Below are positions 9,335 to 19,370 of a DNA stretch of 64,000 bases, piece by piece. A model generated the notes under the pieces. It ran no database searches. It worked only from the letters and a program-made list of their open reading frames with translations, and was not told the DNA's origin. This DNA is from Ypsolopha sequella (taxonomy: Eukaryota; Arthropoda; Insecta; Lepidoptera; Ypsolophidae). The first letter of the stretch is position 1, and the number at the start of each line of letters is the position of its first letter. Position numbers and translations under genes: made by a program. The DNA is taken from positions 1-64,000 of the forward strand of contig CAKOHE010000051.1 of assembly GCA_934047225.1 (NCBI GenBank). Reading direction: 5' to 3'.

Positions 9335-10798
9335 TTTAGTAACTTTACTGTATACTTACTCTAATCTTAAATATTAAATATAAACTACTTATAACTATTA
9401 AACTATTACTATAAAAATATATAATATATTAATATAAAAAGAAAAAGAAGACTTATGCTAACTACAAATAAGGGTGTTGCCGTAGATGTTGATGGCTTCC
9501 GGATGCTGGTTTTGTTGCTTCACGGATGATGTTGTCGAGTAACTGCTTGTTGTGCCTGCGTGGTTTTTGTGCACGACTATTTGTGTGAGGTACACTCTAA
9601 GGGGGAAAGAAGGAAGGAAACGGAAGGTTTTTCCGGCCTGGTGGCCAAAAGGAACAAGGAATCAAGGATTTGTTGGAGCCAAGTTGAAGCTAAGGCTCTT
9701 CTGGTTAATTTGAGCCCAAACTCGAGCGTCCTAGGACCACGGGAAGCAAATTGGGTCCCGGGGGGGTGAGGTCAAGGCTGGAGGGGGGGGGGGGGGACAA
9801 AAGGTTTCACGGGCCGACGATTGGCGGGGGGTCCGTCTTGCCCCACCTGGTGTGAGGGGGGGGGGGCGACACCTGGGGGGGGGGTCAAGAAGGGTTTTTG
9901 GGACTTTCCGCCTCAGCCAGGAGGGATATCAAAATTCTGGCAGAGCAAAAGTGTTCCTTATGCTCTCCCGAGAAGTTTGAGCCCAAACTCGGGGGTCCTA
10001 GCACAACTGGGGGAAAATGGGCCCCTGAGGGGGTGAGGTCGGGAGGGAGGGGAAGGGGGGGGGGAAGGTTTCACGTGTCGACGATTGGTGGGGGGGTCCG
10101 TCTTGCCCCACTTGATGGTGAAGGGTCCGAAACGTGGGGGGGGGTGTTGGGGTAGGCGCCGTGTGCGTCAGGGGGTAAATTGGGTGGAATCCAAAAAAAA
10201 AATATTTTGGGGGGGGGGTGTTTTGGGCCCGTGCGGGAAGGGTTGGAAGTCCTGATAACAACGAGCCCAAACTCGGGTGGAATAGGACAAGGGGTTGAGG
10301 AGTTCCCTAGGTGTACCTCTGGTCTCCGAGCGTCTTCAGGAACCTGCTCCTCATCAGCTAGACGAAGTCCTCAGATGGGCGGAGGTGTCTTCAGCGGTGG
10401 CTGCCCAGCTGGTACGTCACGCCAAGTCCGGCACGTGTAACCTAGTTAACTAGGTCAGAGCGGTTTGTATGGGAGCTTTGATGGTTAATAGCTCCTGTTC
10501 CTGTAGACGGATCTCCAAAATTTTTTCGACTCTGGACAGAACTCGGCGAGAGCTACGTACTGAAGTAAGACTCACTGTTGTAGGTACTTCCCGCGCCGAT
10601 CTATGCTGCTCCAAAGTCAAAGGTCTCCAGAGTCGGTTCCCGTCGGACGATTTTGCTGCCAACACAAATCCTGGTGAGTCGTACACTTAACTATCACTGC
10701 ACAACACTTTCACTTTGATTTTCCACGTTTTTCTATTTAAAATTATTTTTTGTGTGGAGCGACGAGGTGTATAGTATAGAGTTTCGAGCAGTACTGGG
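9335..10798 (-). other. 5' UTR of family H copy 1, with G-rich (plus strand) tandem units
   Basis: 1.46 kb with no supported gene. About 9335-9470 is AT-rich. From about 9600 to 10250 the plus strand is very G-rich, with many runs of 6 to 14 G, so the transcript is C-rich. A landmark gagcccaaactcg recurs at 9712, 9979 and 10263, giving 2-3 tandem units of about 267-284 bp. The distal part (10320-10798) is mixed sequence with a perfect palindrome cctagttaactagg near 10440. It ends at ...cagtactgg followed by TTAGG. It should hold the internal promoter expected of a LINE, but I cannot point to promoter elements. Confidence 0.7.
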
Positions 10799-10858
10799 TT
10801 AGGTTAGGTTAGGTTAGGTTAGGTTAGGTTAGGTTAGGTTAGGTTAGGTTAGGTTAGG

Positions 10859-10860
<2 letters not shown>
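10799..10860 (+). repeat. TTAGG telomeric array, about 12 units
   Basis: Perfect TTAGG units between the 5' end of family H copy 1 and the poly(T) of family H copy 2. Confidence 0.98.
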
Positions 10861-10889
<29 letters not shown>

Positions 10890-11089
10890 GAATGCAAGTG
10901 CTATGGACGTTGTCCATACCTTTTTTAGCAATGTTTATGTTGGCAATTTAGTTCTGTTCCTCTTTTCGCTCCTTACAACAAGATTAAATAATTTTGGTGT
11001 GAAATACAATTTAGGTGGTTCGTTTTTACATTGGACCCTTACTTATAGCTAGTTACATATATATATATACTAAAAATATTTATATTAAC

Positions 11090-11158
<69 letters not shown>

Positions 11159-11344
11159 ACATATTCTATGTCGGTACATATTCTTTAAACTATATTCTAT
11201 ACATATTTTATTACAGTCTAATTTAAAATACATGTTTTGTTACATTTAGGGGGTTTACATATTATTATTACACAATTTCTGACAATTACTGTGGTGAGAT
11301 GGAAATAACACACTTTTATTGAGAGAGGGGGGAAGATAGCCGGC
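10861..11344 (-). other. 3' UTR and double A-tract of family H copy 2
   Basis: Same layout as copy 1: terminal poly(A) seen as T at 10861-10884, hairpin TATGGAC-GTT-GTCCATA at 10902-10918, and an internal 60-nt A tract (T at 11095-11154). The internal tract is 16 nt shorter than in copy 1. The minus-strand AATAAA near the tail of copy 1 is changed to CATAAA here. No gene is seen. Confidence 0.8.
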
Positions 11345-14300
11345 TCAGACGACTGGGTTGCCGCCCGTGCCACCATTCAGCATGGCGTCAGCCACTGACG
11401 TGTCTCGGTTCCTCCAGGCCATTTTAAGGTTGTATTCTTTGATCGTGCCGGTCTCAGCTGCCAGGGCGTTCCTTATTAGCCGAACTATGGCATCGTTTTT
11501 TCGGCAAGCCGTATAGTAAACACAGCTGCCGGTATGCCTTGACACCGCCACGACTGCGTGATGGATGCTGCTGTGCAACTGCTGGGTGACTTTCGCAGTT
11601 CTTATGATCACCACTCTCTCCCACGTGAGTCCCTGAGCCTCGTGGATTGTGTGGATACGCGACCCTTGTTGCTTGCCGTAACCCAGGCCTTCTAGGAAGT
11701 GTTTTTCGGCCTGGGTGTGAACAAGGTAGAGGGTGTTATGCTCGTTTCTTGGAGGTCGCGTATCTTCGTAGGATTCCAGAGTCAAGGACCGTGTTTGAGC
11801 CTTGGACGAGTATATGCCACTGTAGATCTCCCTTAGAGCATATGCGACGTCCATGGGGTTTCGATGTGTGCACAGCAGTTGTTTTGTTATGCAACCAAAC
11901 AGACTGGGACTGAGGTACCTCATCGGGAAAAGGTTTTCTCTGTCGATGAAAGGGACCTGGTTTTGGTCACCCAGGAGCAAGATTTTGCTGACGCCGACTA
12001 TCCGGGTTGCTAATACAATGGCTCCAAAATGGCTCATGAGAGCCTCGTCGACTATAAGCCGACGGAAGCTCCCGCCCTCGCGAATGCCGTTTACCAGCAA
12101 TGAGGCCATCGTGCGCACCCTGAATTTTGCGGTTCTGCCGAGCTTGCCCTCCAGTTTTTGGCGGAGGTCTCTTGCTCCTTCTAGCGTGGGCGTCGTTACC
12201 AGGTCCGTTTCACGGTCAAAGTTGTTGACTACCCAGGTCGTTTTTCCGCAACCTGGGACCCCGTTTACCCATTCCATTTCTGGTGTCAGCATTTGTGCTA
12301 CGGCTTCGGTGGGTTCAGAATCCCCTAGCAGTTTATTTGCTATTTTTAGGATTCTGTCCTCCAGCATTATCCGTGTGCACTTGGCGACGACCACGATGGG
12401 GTCATCCGCTGGGGTGGTGAAGACAGGTTTCCCCATCCGGTTTGACTCGTTTTCATCCAACTCCACAAAACCACCGGTGCCATTGTACGCGGCCATGTAT
12501 TCCCCCGCCATTGTTCCCCCCAACACTTGGAAGGTAGCGTTGTTGTACACCGCCGCTTCGCACTCCTCGAGTTTGGACTGTAGCAATTGCTCGTTCCCCC
12601 GACGATAGGCTAGGAGGATCGTTCGGCATGTTTCTTGTTTAGAAACAACTGTGCCTTTGAGCATCGCTACGTACTCCAGGAGCGCGTTGGACAAGTGGTC
12701 TGATGGAGTGGTGGGTGTGACGAGTTCCGGTAGAGCAACCAGACCCCTGTCGGATTTTGATGGGTTTGTTCGGGGTATTCCTGACACTGTCCCCGATGAG
12801 GTTGTGGGTCTGGGGGGTGTGAGTGTGTCCGTGTGTCTTTTTATTCTAGACGAGATGTTGGTGAAACAACCGACCGCTGCTCTGGTCATGGTTGACAGCA
12901 CTCCCTCCGACTCCTCTCGGCGAGGGGGCGGCTGTCTCTCACCTGCGATCTTTTCTTGCAGCCTCTCTGAACCGCTTAGTTCTGGAGTCGCTATTGGGTG
13001 GCCCCAGCTGTCGATGGGGGTGGAGGATTCGCCGAGACGATACGGTTTCAGATGACTGAGGTTTTGGCCTCTGTCTTCGTAAACCACCATCTCGTGTTTA
13101 CTCGAGGCTCTGATGATCCCCGAGTAATCTTCCACTTCGGCTTTAAGGTAGGCCACTACCATAGCGTCCACGCTGATTTTCTTAGCAGGTCCGTCGATGG
13201 CTGCTAGGCTGGAAAGCATCGAACTCGCCTCAGCGAATTCTGAAACGTCGTCGCCGGCCACAAATAGCGCGATAACTTTGTTCTTAGTTCGCACTATTCG
13301 GCAGCGATGACCTGCCACGGTGGCATCCCCGAGCGCCTCGAATACTTTCCGCCTTATGGTTGCCTTGAAGTTGCTCCCCTTTAAGAGGAGAGCAAGGCCA
13401 GGTGAGATGTTGACAACTTTCTTTCCCCATATTCTGCAGAAGCAGATACCGAGTCTCTCGGTGCTGTCATCCATGAACGTCGCTACTCCTTTGAGTCTTA
13501 TGCCCGGTGTACCTGCCTCACTGGACTTCAGAAGCTGGTACTCCGCTGGCATTGAGCAGCTAGTTGTTGGCTGTTGTGTCTGCGATGGTGTTTGTGTGTT
13601 GTTATCTGGTTGAGGGTGAGGTGTGTTGGTTAGGTCTGTGGACGAGTTCCTCTTAGCCGCTATCCGTATGACGGATTCTGCGAATGCAAGGAAGAGCGTT
13701 CTGCTGTCTTTGCCTGCGATGATGTTCCGCAGTTCGGCTTTTTCCAGCTTGATGTTTAGCCGGTACTCTAATTCCATTCGGGCAGCCGCGAAACGAGGGC
13801 AGTCCAGTAAAAGATGCCATACTGACTCGCTAGTGTCGGGGTCGCACTCACAACCGGGGCTGCTTTTCAGCTTGAACCGATGTAAGTACTCCGCCATGCC
13901 CCCGTGTCCTGTCAAGGCTTGCACTTGACGGTGCGTCATTTTGGTTTCACGGACTGTGCGGAACGCAACATTTACGTCCGGGAAGAAAACCTTCGTGACG
14001 GCACCAGTGCTGGAGGAGCTATACCTGTCTTGCCATCTGCGTATAGTTTCCTCTCTGATCTTTCTCTTGACGTGTGACACGGGAACTTCACTGTAGTCTG
14101 GGGCATCGCTTGACTGCAAGGCCGCTTGTTTGGCCAGTTCGTCTGCTCTTTCGTTTCCGGCCGTGCCCACATGCGCCCTGAGCCAGAAGAGCCGCACCTG
14201 CCGACCCTGTGCTCTGATTTCCGCTACGCACTCTTTGATGTTCTTGGTAAGGGGATGTGTTGACTTGGGATTTTCCAGCAGTTCTAGTGACGATCTTGAG

Positions 14301-17300
14301 TCACTCAAGATGTTGATTCGGTCACTGGTGCTGTTCTTGGCCAAGTCAATCGCCCTATGGAGTGCGTATAATTCTGATTGGAAGACAGTGCACGCCGGGT
14401 CCAGGCTGAAGGTGTGAAAACTGGTTTCCTGTCCATCCTCCCACCATGTGAGGGCTGCTCCTACCTTGCCCTCAATTTTGCTGCCGTCAGTGTACACTTG
14501 TGGCCCAGCAATGCAGTGGGTGGATAGAGTTTCGGAATCCATGTTTTCTAGGAGCTCGTACTCTGTTGTTATGAGTTGAGAAGGATGTGGCTGCTCAAGG
14601 TAGCTTATCCTTTGCTCCATTTTCCTTCCTGGTGGTATGTAGTCTGTACTGAAACCTCGTTTGGCCATGTACAGAGCTGCGGCTTCTTGTACTCTGAGGT
14701 CCAGGGGCAGCAGGCCCGATAGAATTAGTGCCGACGAGAGCGAGACCGTTCTGTACGCTTTGCAGATCTTCTGGGCAAATCCTCTTTGCAGTGCATCCAG
14801 ACGATCTCTGATCATCTGGAGTTCTGTGGATTGGTACCACACACTTGCTGCGTACAGAACGATCGGCTCGACAACCGCTACGTATATCGTCCTTACGATT
14901 TCACCGTTCAGGCCCCACGTCACCTTTGCTGCGCGCGCTAGATGTTTGTATATGTCCGCAGCTTTTTTACAGACTGCGGTCACGTGCGCCTTAAAGGTGA
15001 GCTTTCGGTCGATGACGAGACCAAGGAGTTTTATCTCATGTACGAGTTCGAGTCTACTCCCTGACATATAGAGGTGTGGTTCCCCGTACTTCAGCTTTTT
15101 GGTCATCAACATCGCCTTGGTCTTGTGTGCGGCGAAGTTGAGCTTGTTCTGAGTACCCCACTCCACTATCGTCTCCAGTGTCGAGTTGACTCGTTGCTCC
15201 ATGGTTTCGACCGAGTGCCCGGTGAATGTAAGAACTACGTCGTCCGCAAAAGCTTGCGCATGTTCTCCTTCTTGTACCAGTTTGGCCAACAGCGGATCGA
15301 GTATGATGTTCCAAAAGGTTGGTCCTCCGATGGATCCTTGGACGCAACCCTTTGTAGTATCCCTCTCGCTTGTTGCTCTGGCATAGTTGACCACTATTTT
15401 CCGGTCTTGTAGATAGGAGCACACCATCGCATATATGTTTTGCGGACACTTCCTTGTGGCTAGTTGGTGCTTCAAAGCCGGCCACCATGCGTTGTCGAAG
15501 GCCCCCTCTATGTCCAGCGAGATCATAAGAACTATCTTCTTACTTTCAAGTTCTGATCTCACGTGCTTAATAAGGTCATAGAGGGCGTCCTCGGTCCCGC
15601 GTTGTGGCGTAAACCCATACTGGTTGTGGTTAAGCGTGGGCTGCACGTGCCATTGCAGCCTGTTAACCAAGAGTTTCTCGACGATTTTTCCGAGAACTGG
15701 CAGAAGTCCTATGGGTCTATATGACTTCGGATGTGTGTAGTCATCTTTGCCCTGTTTCCCGAGGATTATTACGTGCGCCATTTTCCACTGAGCAGGAAAG
15801 TGTGCAAGCTCTAGGCATTTGTTAGCCAGAGCCATGAACACCTCCCTTCCCGCTTCGATGGCCTTCGTACAGATATCTGCGGTAAGCCCGTCCGGTCCCG
15901 GTGCCTTTTTTGGATTAATGTCATGAAGGACTGAATCCAATTCGGCTTCCGTGAACGGTGGGTCGTCTTCCGACAGATTTTGGATGTCCTCGGGGTTGGA
16001 GTCCGTCAGCTCTCGGAGATGTTTGTGGAAGGGTTGATCGGTCGATACAGAGTCGTCAGGGTAGAACGTGCTGGCCAGGAGATCGGCCGATGCCTCGGGG
16101 CTGAGTGTTTCGCCCTTCTCGTTCCTCAGAAGCGGGTCTTCTCGCCTTTTAGTTGTTCGCCTTATTACTCTGTATATCCCATCCCACATACTCTCCCTTT
16201 CCTGCGTCGAGCAGAACTCTTTCCAGCTTTGGGTTTGGGCTTCGCTAGCCTTTTTTTCGTAGTCCAGCTTGACGGTGAGGTACTCGTCAACCACGTGTTC
16301 TCTTCTAGTGGGTGCAGCGTTGCGGATTCTTCGCCTCCTTCGGTTTACCTCTCTTTTCAGGTCAGCGAGGTCTTTGGACCACCAGGGGGGTGCAACCTTG
16401 CCTTTGTAGGCGCCTAGTTTAGGGATTGCTTTGTCGCATGCCTTTTGAATAGCGTTGGTATATGCGGCAAGCATGTTATCCAATTCCTCGACGCTCGAGA
16501 TGGAGTTGATGTTGTCTAGGGAGATGTTACTCTCGGCTAAGCCGGACTTCACATGGAGGTGGAATTCTTGCCAGTTTGCCTTCTTGACGTTAAACTTGCG
16601 AGTGGTAGTGGGTTCTAGATCCACTAACTCTCCGTCCAATCGCAAGGCGAAGGCAATGGCATTGTGGTCTGACGTAGTCATATCACGGTCCACTCTCCAG
16701 TCTTCAATCCTGCCTAGCAGAGATTGACTACACGCAGTAACATCCACTATGCTGCTGTATAGTCTACCTCCCCTGTATGTTTCAAACGTGGGGGTGTCTC
16801 CCCTGTTGAGAACATGAAACTCCATCTCGTCGAGGAAGGCGCTGTATGCTACTCCTCTGGGGTCGTCGTGCTTGCTGCCCCACCAGAGACTCCACGCGTT
16901 TACGTCCCCGCCTATGATGATGTTGTTAGTGTTGAGCTTTTTACATTTTTGTTCAACACTCTGCAAGTTCACATTGATGTCTTGATTCCCCTCGAAGTAC
17001 ACCGATAGCACTGCCAGCTTAAGGCTGCCCGCCACCAGGATCACCGCTGCCTCGGTCTCGGTCACCAACTGTGGGTCGTGAATTACCCTCAGGTGGTCCC
17101 CGAAAACGATGACAGCAGCTTTCACTGGTTTTTTGCGATTAAGGGTGCACTGAATGACTTGTGCGCCAGGGTAGGTGCTCATATTGCCGCTACTTCCCAC
17201 ATAGGGTTCCTGTACCAGGGCAATAGAGACCCCGCTTCCCTTGGCTGCCTGTATCAGCTCCTGCGTCGCCAGTTTGTTGCGCCGCAGGTTAGCCTGAATT

Positions 17301-17371
17301 ACTAGCAGTTTGCTACGGGGAGTATTCGGGGGGGGAGAGGTGGGGGTGGTATCGTCGCCCTTAGCAGTAGC
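11345..17371 (-). CDS. ORF2: endonuclease / RT / RNase H / CCHC / viral-type SF1 helicase, family H copy 2
   Basis: The frame is open from 17371 (no ATG at the start) to a stop at 11345. Every domain described for copy 1 is present at the same residue positions: RT FADD, RNase H YTDGS, Walker A GVPGCGKT, VDEA, GDQNQ, HEAQG and VSRHT. Only about seven amino-acid changes separate the two ~1950-residue proteins. Examples are G59S, V647E, H789Y and D1163G. None falls in a catalytic motif. Two intact copies argue that the helicase extension is part of the functional protein and not a recent read-through accident. Confidence 0.92.
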   Translation of the reverse strand, partial: ATAKGDDTTPTSPPPNTPRSKLLVIQANLRRNKLATQELIQAAKGSGVSIALVQEPYVGSSGNMSTYPGAQVIQCTLNRKKPVKAAVIVFGDHLRVIHDPQLVTETEAAVILVAGSLKLAVLSVYFEGNQDINVNLQSVEQKCKKLNTNNIIIGGDVNAWSLWWGSKHDDPRGVAYSAFLDEMEFHVLNRGDTPTFETYRGGRLYSSIVDVTACSQSLLGRIEDWRVDRDMTTSDHNAIAFALRLDGELVDLEPTTTRKFNVKKANWQEFHLHVKSGLAESNISLDNINSISSVEELDNMLAAYTNAIQKACDKAIPKLGAYKGKVAPPWWSKDLADLKREVNRRRRRIRNAAPTRREHVVDEYLTVKLDYEKKASEAQTQSWKEFCSTQERESMWDGIYRVIRRTTKRREDPLLRNEKGETLSPEASADLLASTFYPDDSVSTDQPFHKHLRELTDSNPEDIQNLSEDDPPFTEAELDSVLHDINPKKAPGPDGLTADICTKAIEAGREVFMALANKCLELAHFPAQWKMAHVIILGKQGKDDYTHPKSYRPIGLLPVLGKIVEKLLVNRLQWHVQPTLNHNQYGFTPQRGTEDALYDLIKHVRSELESKKIVLMISLDIEGAFDNAWWPALKHQLATRKCPQNIYAMVCSYLQDRKIVVNYARATSERDTTKGCVQGSIGGPTFWNIILDPLLAKLVQEGEHAQAFADDVVLTFTGHSVETMEQRVNSTLETIVEWGTQNKLNFAAHKTKAMLMTKKLKYGEPHLYMSGSRLELVHEIKLLGLVIDRKLTFKAHVTAVCKKAADIYKHLARAAKVTWGLNGEIVRTIYVAVVEPIVLYAASVWYQSTELQMIRDRLDALQRGFAQKICKAYRTVSLSSALILSGLLPLDLRVQEAAALYMAKRGFSTDYIPPGRKMEQRISYLEQPHPSQLITTEYELLENMDSETLSTHCIAGPQVYTDGSKIEGKVGAALTWWEDGQETSFHTFSLDPACTVFQSELYALHRAIDLAKNSTSDRINILSDSRSSLELLENPKSTHPLTKNIKECVAEIRAQGRQVRLFWLRAHVGTAGNERADELAKQAALQSSDAPDYSEVPVSHVKRKIREETIRRWQDRYSSSSTGAVTKVFFPDVNVAFRTVRETKMTHRQVQALTGHGGMAEYLHRFKLKSSPGCECDPDTSESVWHLLLDCPRFAAARMELEYRLNIKLEKAELRNIIAGKDSRTLFLAFAESVIRIAAKRNSSTDLTNTPHPQPDNNTQTPSQTQQPTTSCSMPAEYQLLKSSEAGTPGIRLKGVATFMDDSTERLGICFCRIWGKKVVNISPGLALLLKGSNFKATIRRKVFEALGDATVAGHRCRIVRTKNKVIALFVAGDDVSEFAEASSMLSSLAAIDGPAKKISVDAMVVAYLKAEVEDYSGIIRASSKHEMVVYEDRGQNLSHLKPYRLGESSTPIDSWGHPIATPELSGSERLQEKIAGERQPPPRREESEGVLSTMTRAAVGCFTNISSRIKRHTDTLTPPRPTTSSGTVSGIPRTNPSKSDRGLVALPELVTPTTPSDHLSNALLEYVAMLKGTVVSKQETCRTILLAYRRGNEQLLQSKLEECEAAVYNNATFQVLGGTMAGEYMAAYNGTGGFVELDENESNRMGKPVFTTPADDPIVVVAKCTRIMLEDRILKIANKLLGDSEPTEAVAQMLTPEMEWVNGVPGCGKTTWVVNNFDRETDLVTTPTLEGARDLRQKLEGKLGRTAKFRVRTMASLLVNGIREGGSFRRLIVDEALMSHFGAIVLATRIVGVSKILLLGDQNQVPFIDRENLFPMRYLSPSLFGCITKQLLCTHRNPMDVAYALREIYSGIYSSKAQTRSLTLESYEDTRPPRNEHNTLYLVHTQAEKHFLEGLGYGKQQGSRIHTIHEAQGLTWERVVIIRTAKVTQQLHSSIHHAVVAVSRHTGSCVYYTACRKNDAIVRLIRNALAAETGTIKEYNLKMAWRNRDTSVADAMLNGGTGGNPVV

Positions 17372-19370
17372 TCACGCGCGAGCGAGCTATGGCGTCCATC
17401 TTTTGCCTTTCTGGACACTCATAGTCATATGCTGCATGCGCTTTTGATGTTGGGGTGTGAGCCTGTTCGCAGTTTTTGCAGTGAGGAGCAGCATCCTCCT
17501 TTCTGCCGCGACAATTCTCCCAGGAGTGATTTCCCCCACAGAATCCGCAGAGGTCCTCCTTCTCCCGGCAGAGGCTTTTGGTGTGGCCAAATCCCCAGCA
17601 CCTGGAGCACTGGATTAGGGGCGACTGGTCCTCAACGGGGCTCCGTGAGAGGCCGATGTAGACTTTTTTAGCATCCATCAGCCTTCCATAGAGTGCCGCC
17701 GACACCTCGAAGACTATGTGAGCCTGCAGTGCGTTCCTAGCTCTCTTTCTATATTTTACTCTGATGAGATTTTCGTCTTTCTCCAGGCCCATAAAAAGAT
17801 GTTTATTTTGAGCCCGGAACTGCTGCGTAATCTCATCATCCTTTTGGTAGGCGAGGACATTTTTGACAATGACTAGTGGATGGTTTACGCGAGGCTCTTC
17901 CACTTTTAGAGTTTGATTGCTTTTAACTCTTGTCCTTACCAGGGCCAGGTCTTCTTTGGACCCACAAGTAAGGACAACCTTTTGGTTTCTCGCCTTTCTC
18001 ACTCGATCCACCCGTGCGCCGGTTGTTACCATGTCCAGCGCACCGATTATCGTCTTGATGACATTATCGCCGGTCTTATTGGCTTCTGTCGAGGAGACGA
18101 TAATACTGTGGTTCGGTCTTGGCGGAGGCGGTGTGGCTTGCAGTTTCTCGGGCTTGCGCTTCCGCTGCACTACGGTCCACCCGCTCGCCTCAGCGATCTC
18201 AGTCTCTAGGTTGAGTTGCGGCGGGGGTGTGCGCATCCTTTGTTCGCGCATGGTTCTGAGCTCCGAGGAAACTGCCTCAAGCCTTTCGGTGAGCGGCTGT
18301 AGGTGCTCTGTGAGTTCCGAATGTGTGGTGTTGTTTTTTTCCTTGGTGGTGATTGCCTCGCGTAAAGTGTTCTTTATGTACGCCTCTAAATGTGTAAGCG
18401 TTTCCCTCACATCCTTTACCTCCTGCTCTAGGCGGTCGGTCTGAGGCTGTGAGGTTTCCGCTATGTGTGTTTGTGTGTCCGCCCGGCTTGCCATTTCTTT
18501 GTGCAGCTCTGTCGTCCTTTGAGAGAGAGTCGTTGTCTCTCTCCTCATTGAGTCTAGTTGTCCGGAGAGCTGCCCTATGCTAGTGAAGAGTTTTTCAAAG
18601 TCTCCTCTGAGAGAGCTCTCCGGGCAACCGGGCCCACGAGCTGACATTTGGGCAAGCTGTTTTGACAAGCCCTGCACAACTTGGTCAACTGCGGCCAGGC
18701 GGTCCGTGATTTTCCCTATTTGCCCGAATGGATCCCGCGTTTCGTAAGCTAGCCATTCTCTCACGGCCTTTGTTTCCCGGAGGCCCTGCCCTACTTCCTC
18801 CATTGTTTTTTGAAGGTTGACGGTGAGGCTGTTGGTCACTTCAGTGAGCTGCCTTGTGTGGTCGCGCTCCGCTCTGACGAGTTCCTGAGCGTGACGGCTT
18901 CTTTCCTTCTCCAGATTGAATTTGTGCCGTGATCTGGAGTCGGCAAGGGACAGCACCGTCTCGTATAGGGTTTGGAGGGATGAGATGGCCGTGGTTTTGA
19001 TCTCCGTCTTTAGGTTTTAAGCGGCTTCTAGAGCCTCTTTACCTTTGAGGAGCATTTCTGTGGCTAGCTTATTTGCGGCATCCATGTGGACCCCACTCCT
19101 GAAGTCCCTGTCCGTGGTGGCCACATAACTGTCTCTTCGGTTTGGCGAAGAGTCTTCATCCGAGTCAATTGGCCGAGACGGTGATAGTTCGGCGTGTGAA
19201 ACGGCAACGCTTCGCTCCGAGACTGGTGAGACCGACTCGCCCTCAGAAACGGACTTCACGTTTTTCCTGAGAAGTTTCTCCCGAAGCGAGTGATGTGGTC
19301 GCAGAGGGGGCACCCCAGTCGTGGATGGCTTGGTGACAGAGGTTGTTGTTTTTTTTGTGATGTTCGACAT
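17361..19370 (-). pseudogene. ORF1 Gag-like, interrupted by one nonsense codon (family H copy 2)
   Basis: Same 669-codon frame as copy 1, starting at the ATG at 19370. Codon 118 is TAA (19019-19017) where copy 1 has AAA (Lys). This is a single substitution with no shift, so the frame continues open afterwards to the zinc knuckles and the stop at 17361. The product would be a 117-residue N-terminal stub unless read through. Family H copy 1 or another element could supply Gag in trans. A sequencing error is possible but cannot be judged here. Confidence 0.88.

Larger units (their letters stand above)
805..10798 (-). mobile_element. TRAS-like telomeric LINE, family H copy 1 (full length, helicase-bearing)
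   Basis: A ~10 kb non-LTR retrotransposon on the minus strand. It has a 5' UTR (9335-10798), ORF1 Gag (7325-9334), ORF2 polyprotein (1309-7335), a 3' UTR and a poly(A) tail seen as T residues at 805-829. TTAGG repeats flank both ends. Endonuclease, RT, RNase H and CCHC motifs place it among R1/TRAS-type LINEs. The TRAS assignment rests on telomeric location, insertion polarity and protein layout, not on a phylogeny. Both ORFs are open, so the copy may be competent for transposition. Confidence 0.93.

Noticed and set aside
10450..10690. Short open frames on both strands in the family H 5' UTR
   Set aside because: Mutually antisense small frames without motifs; they are kept in copy 2 only because the whole element is nearly identical.
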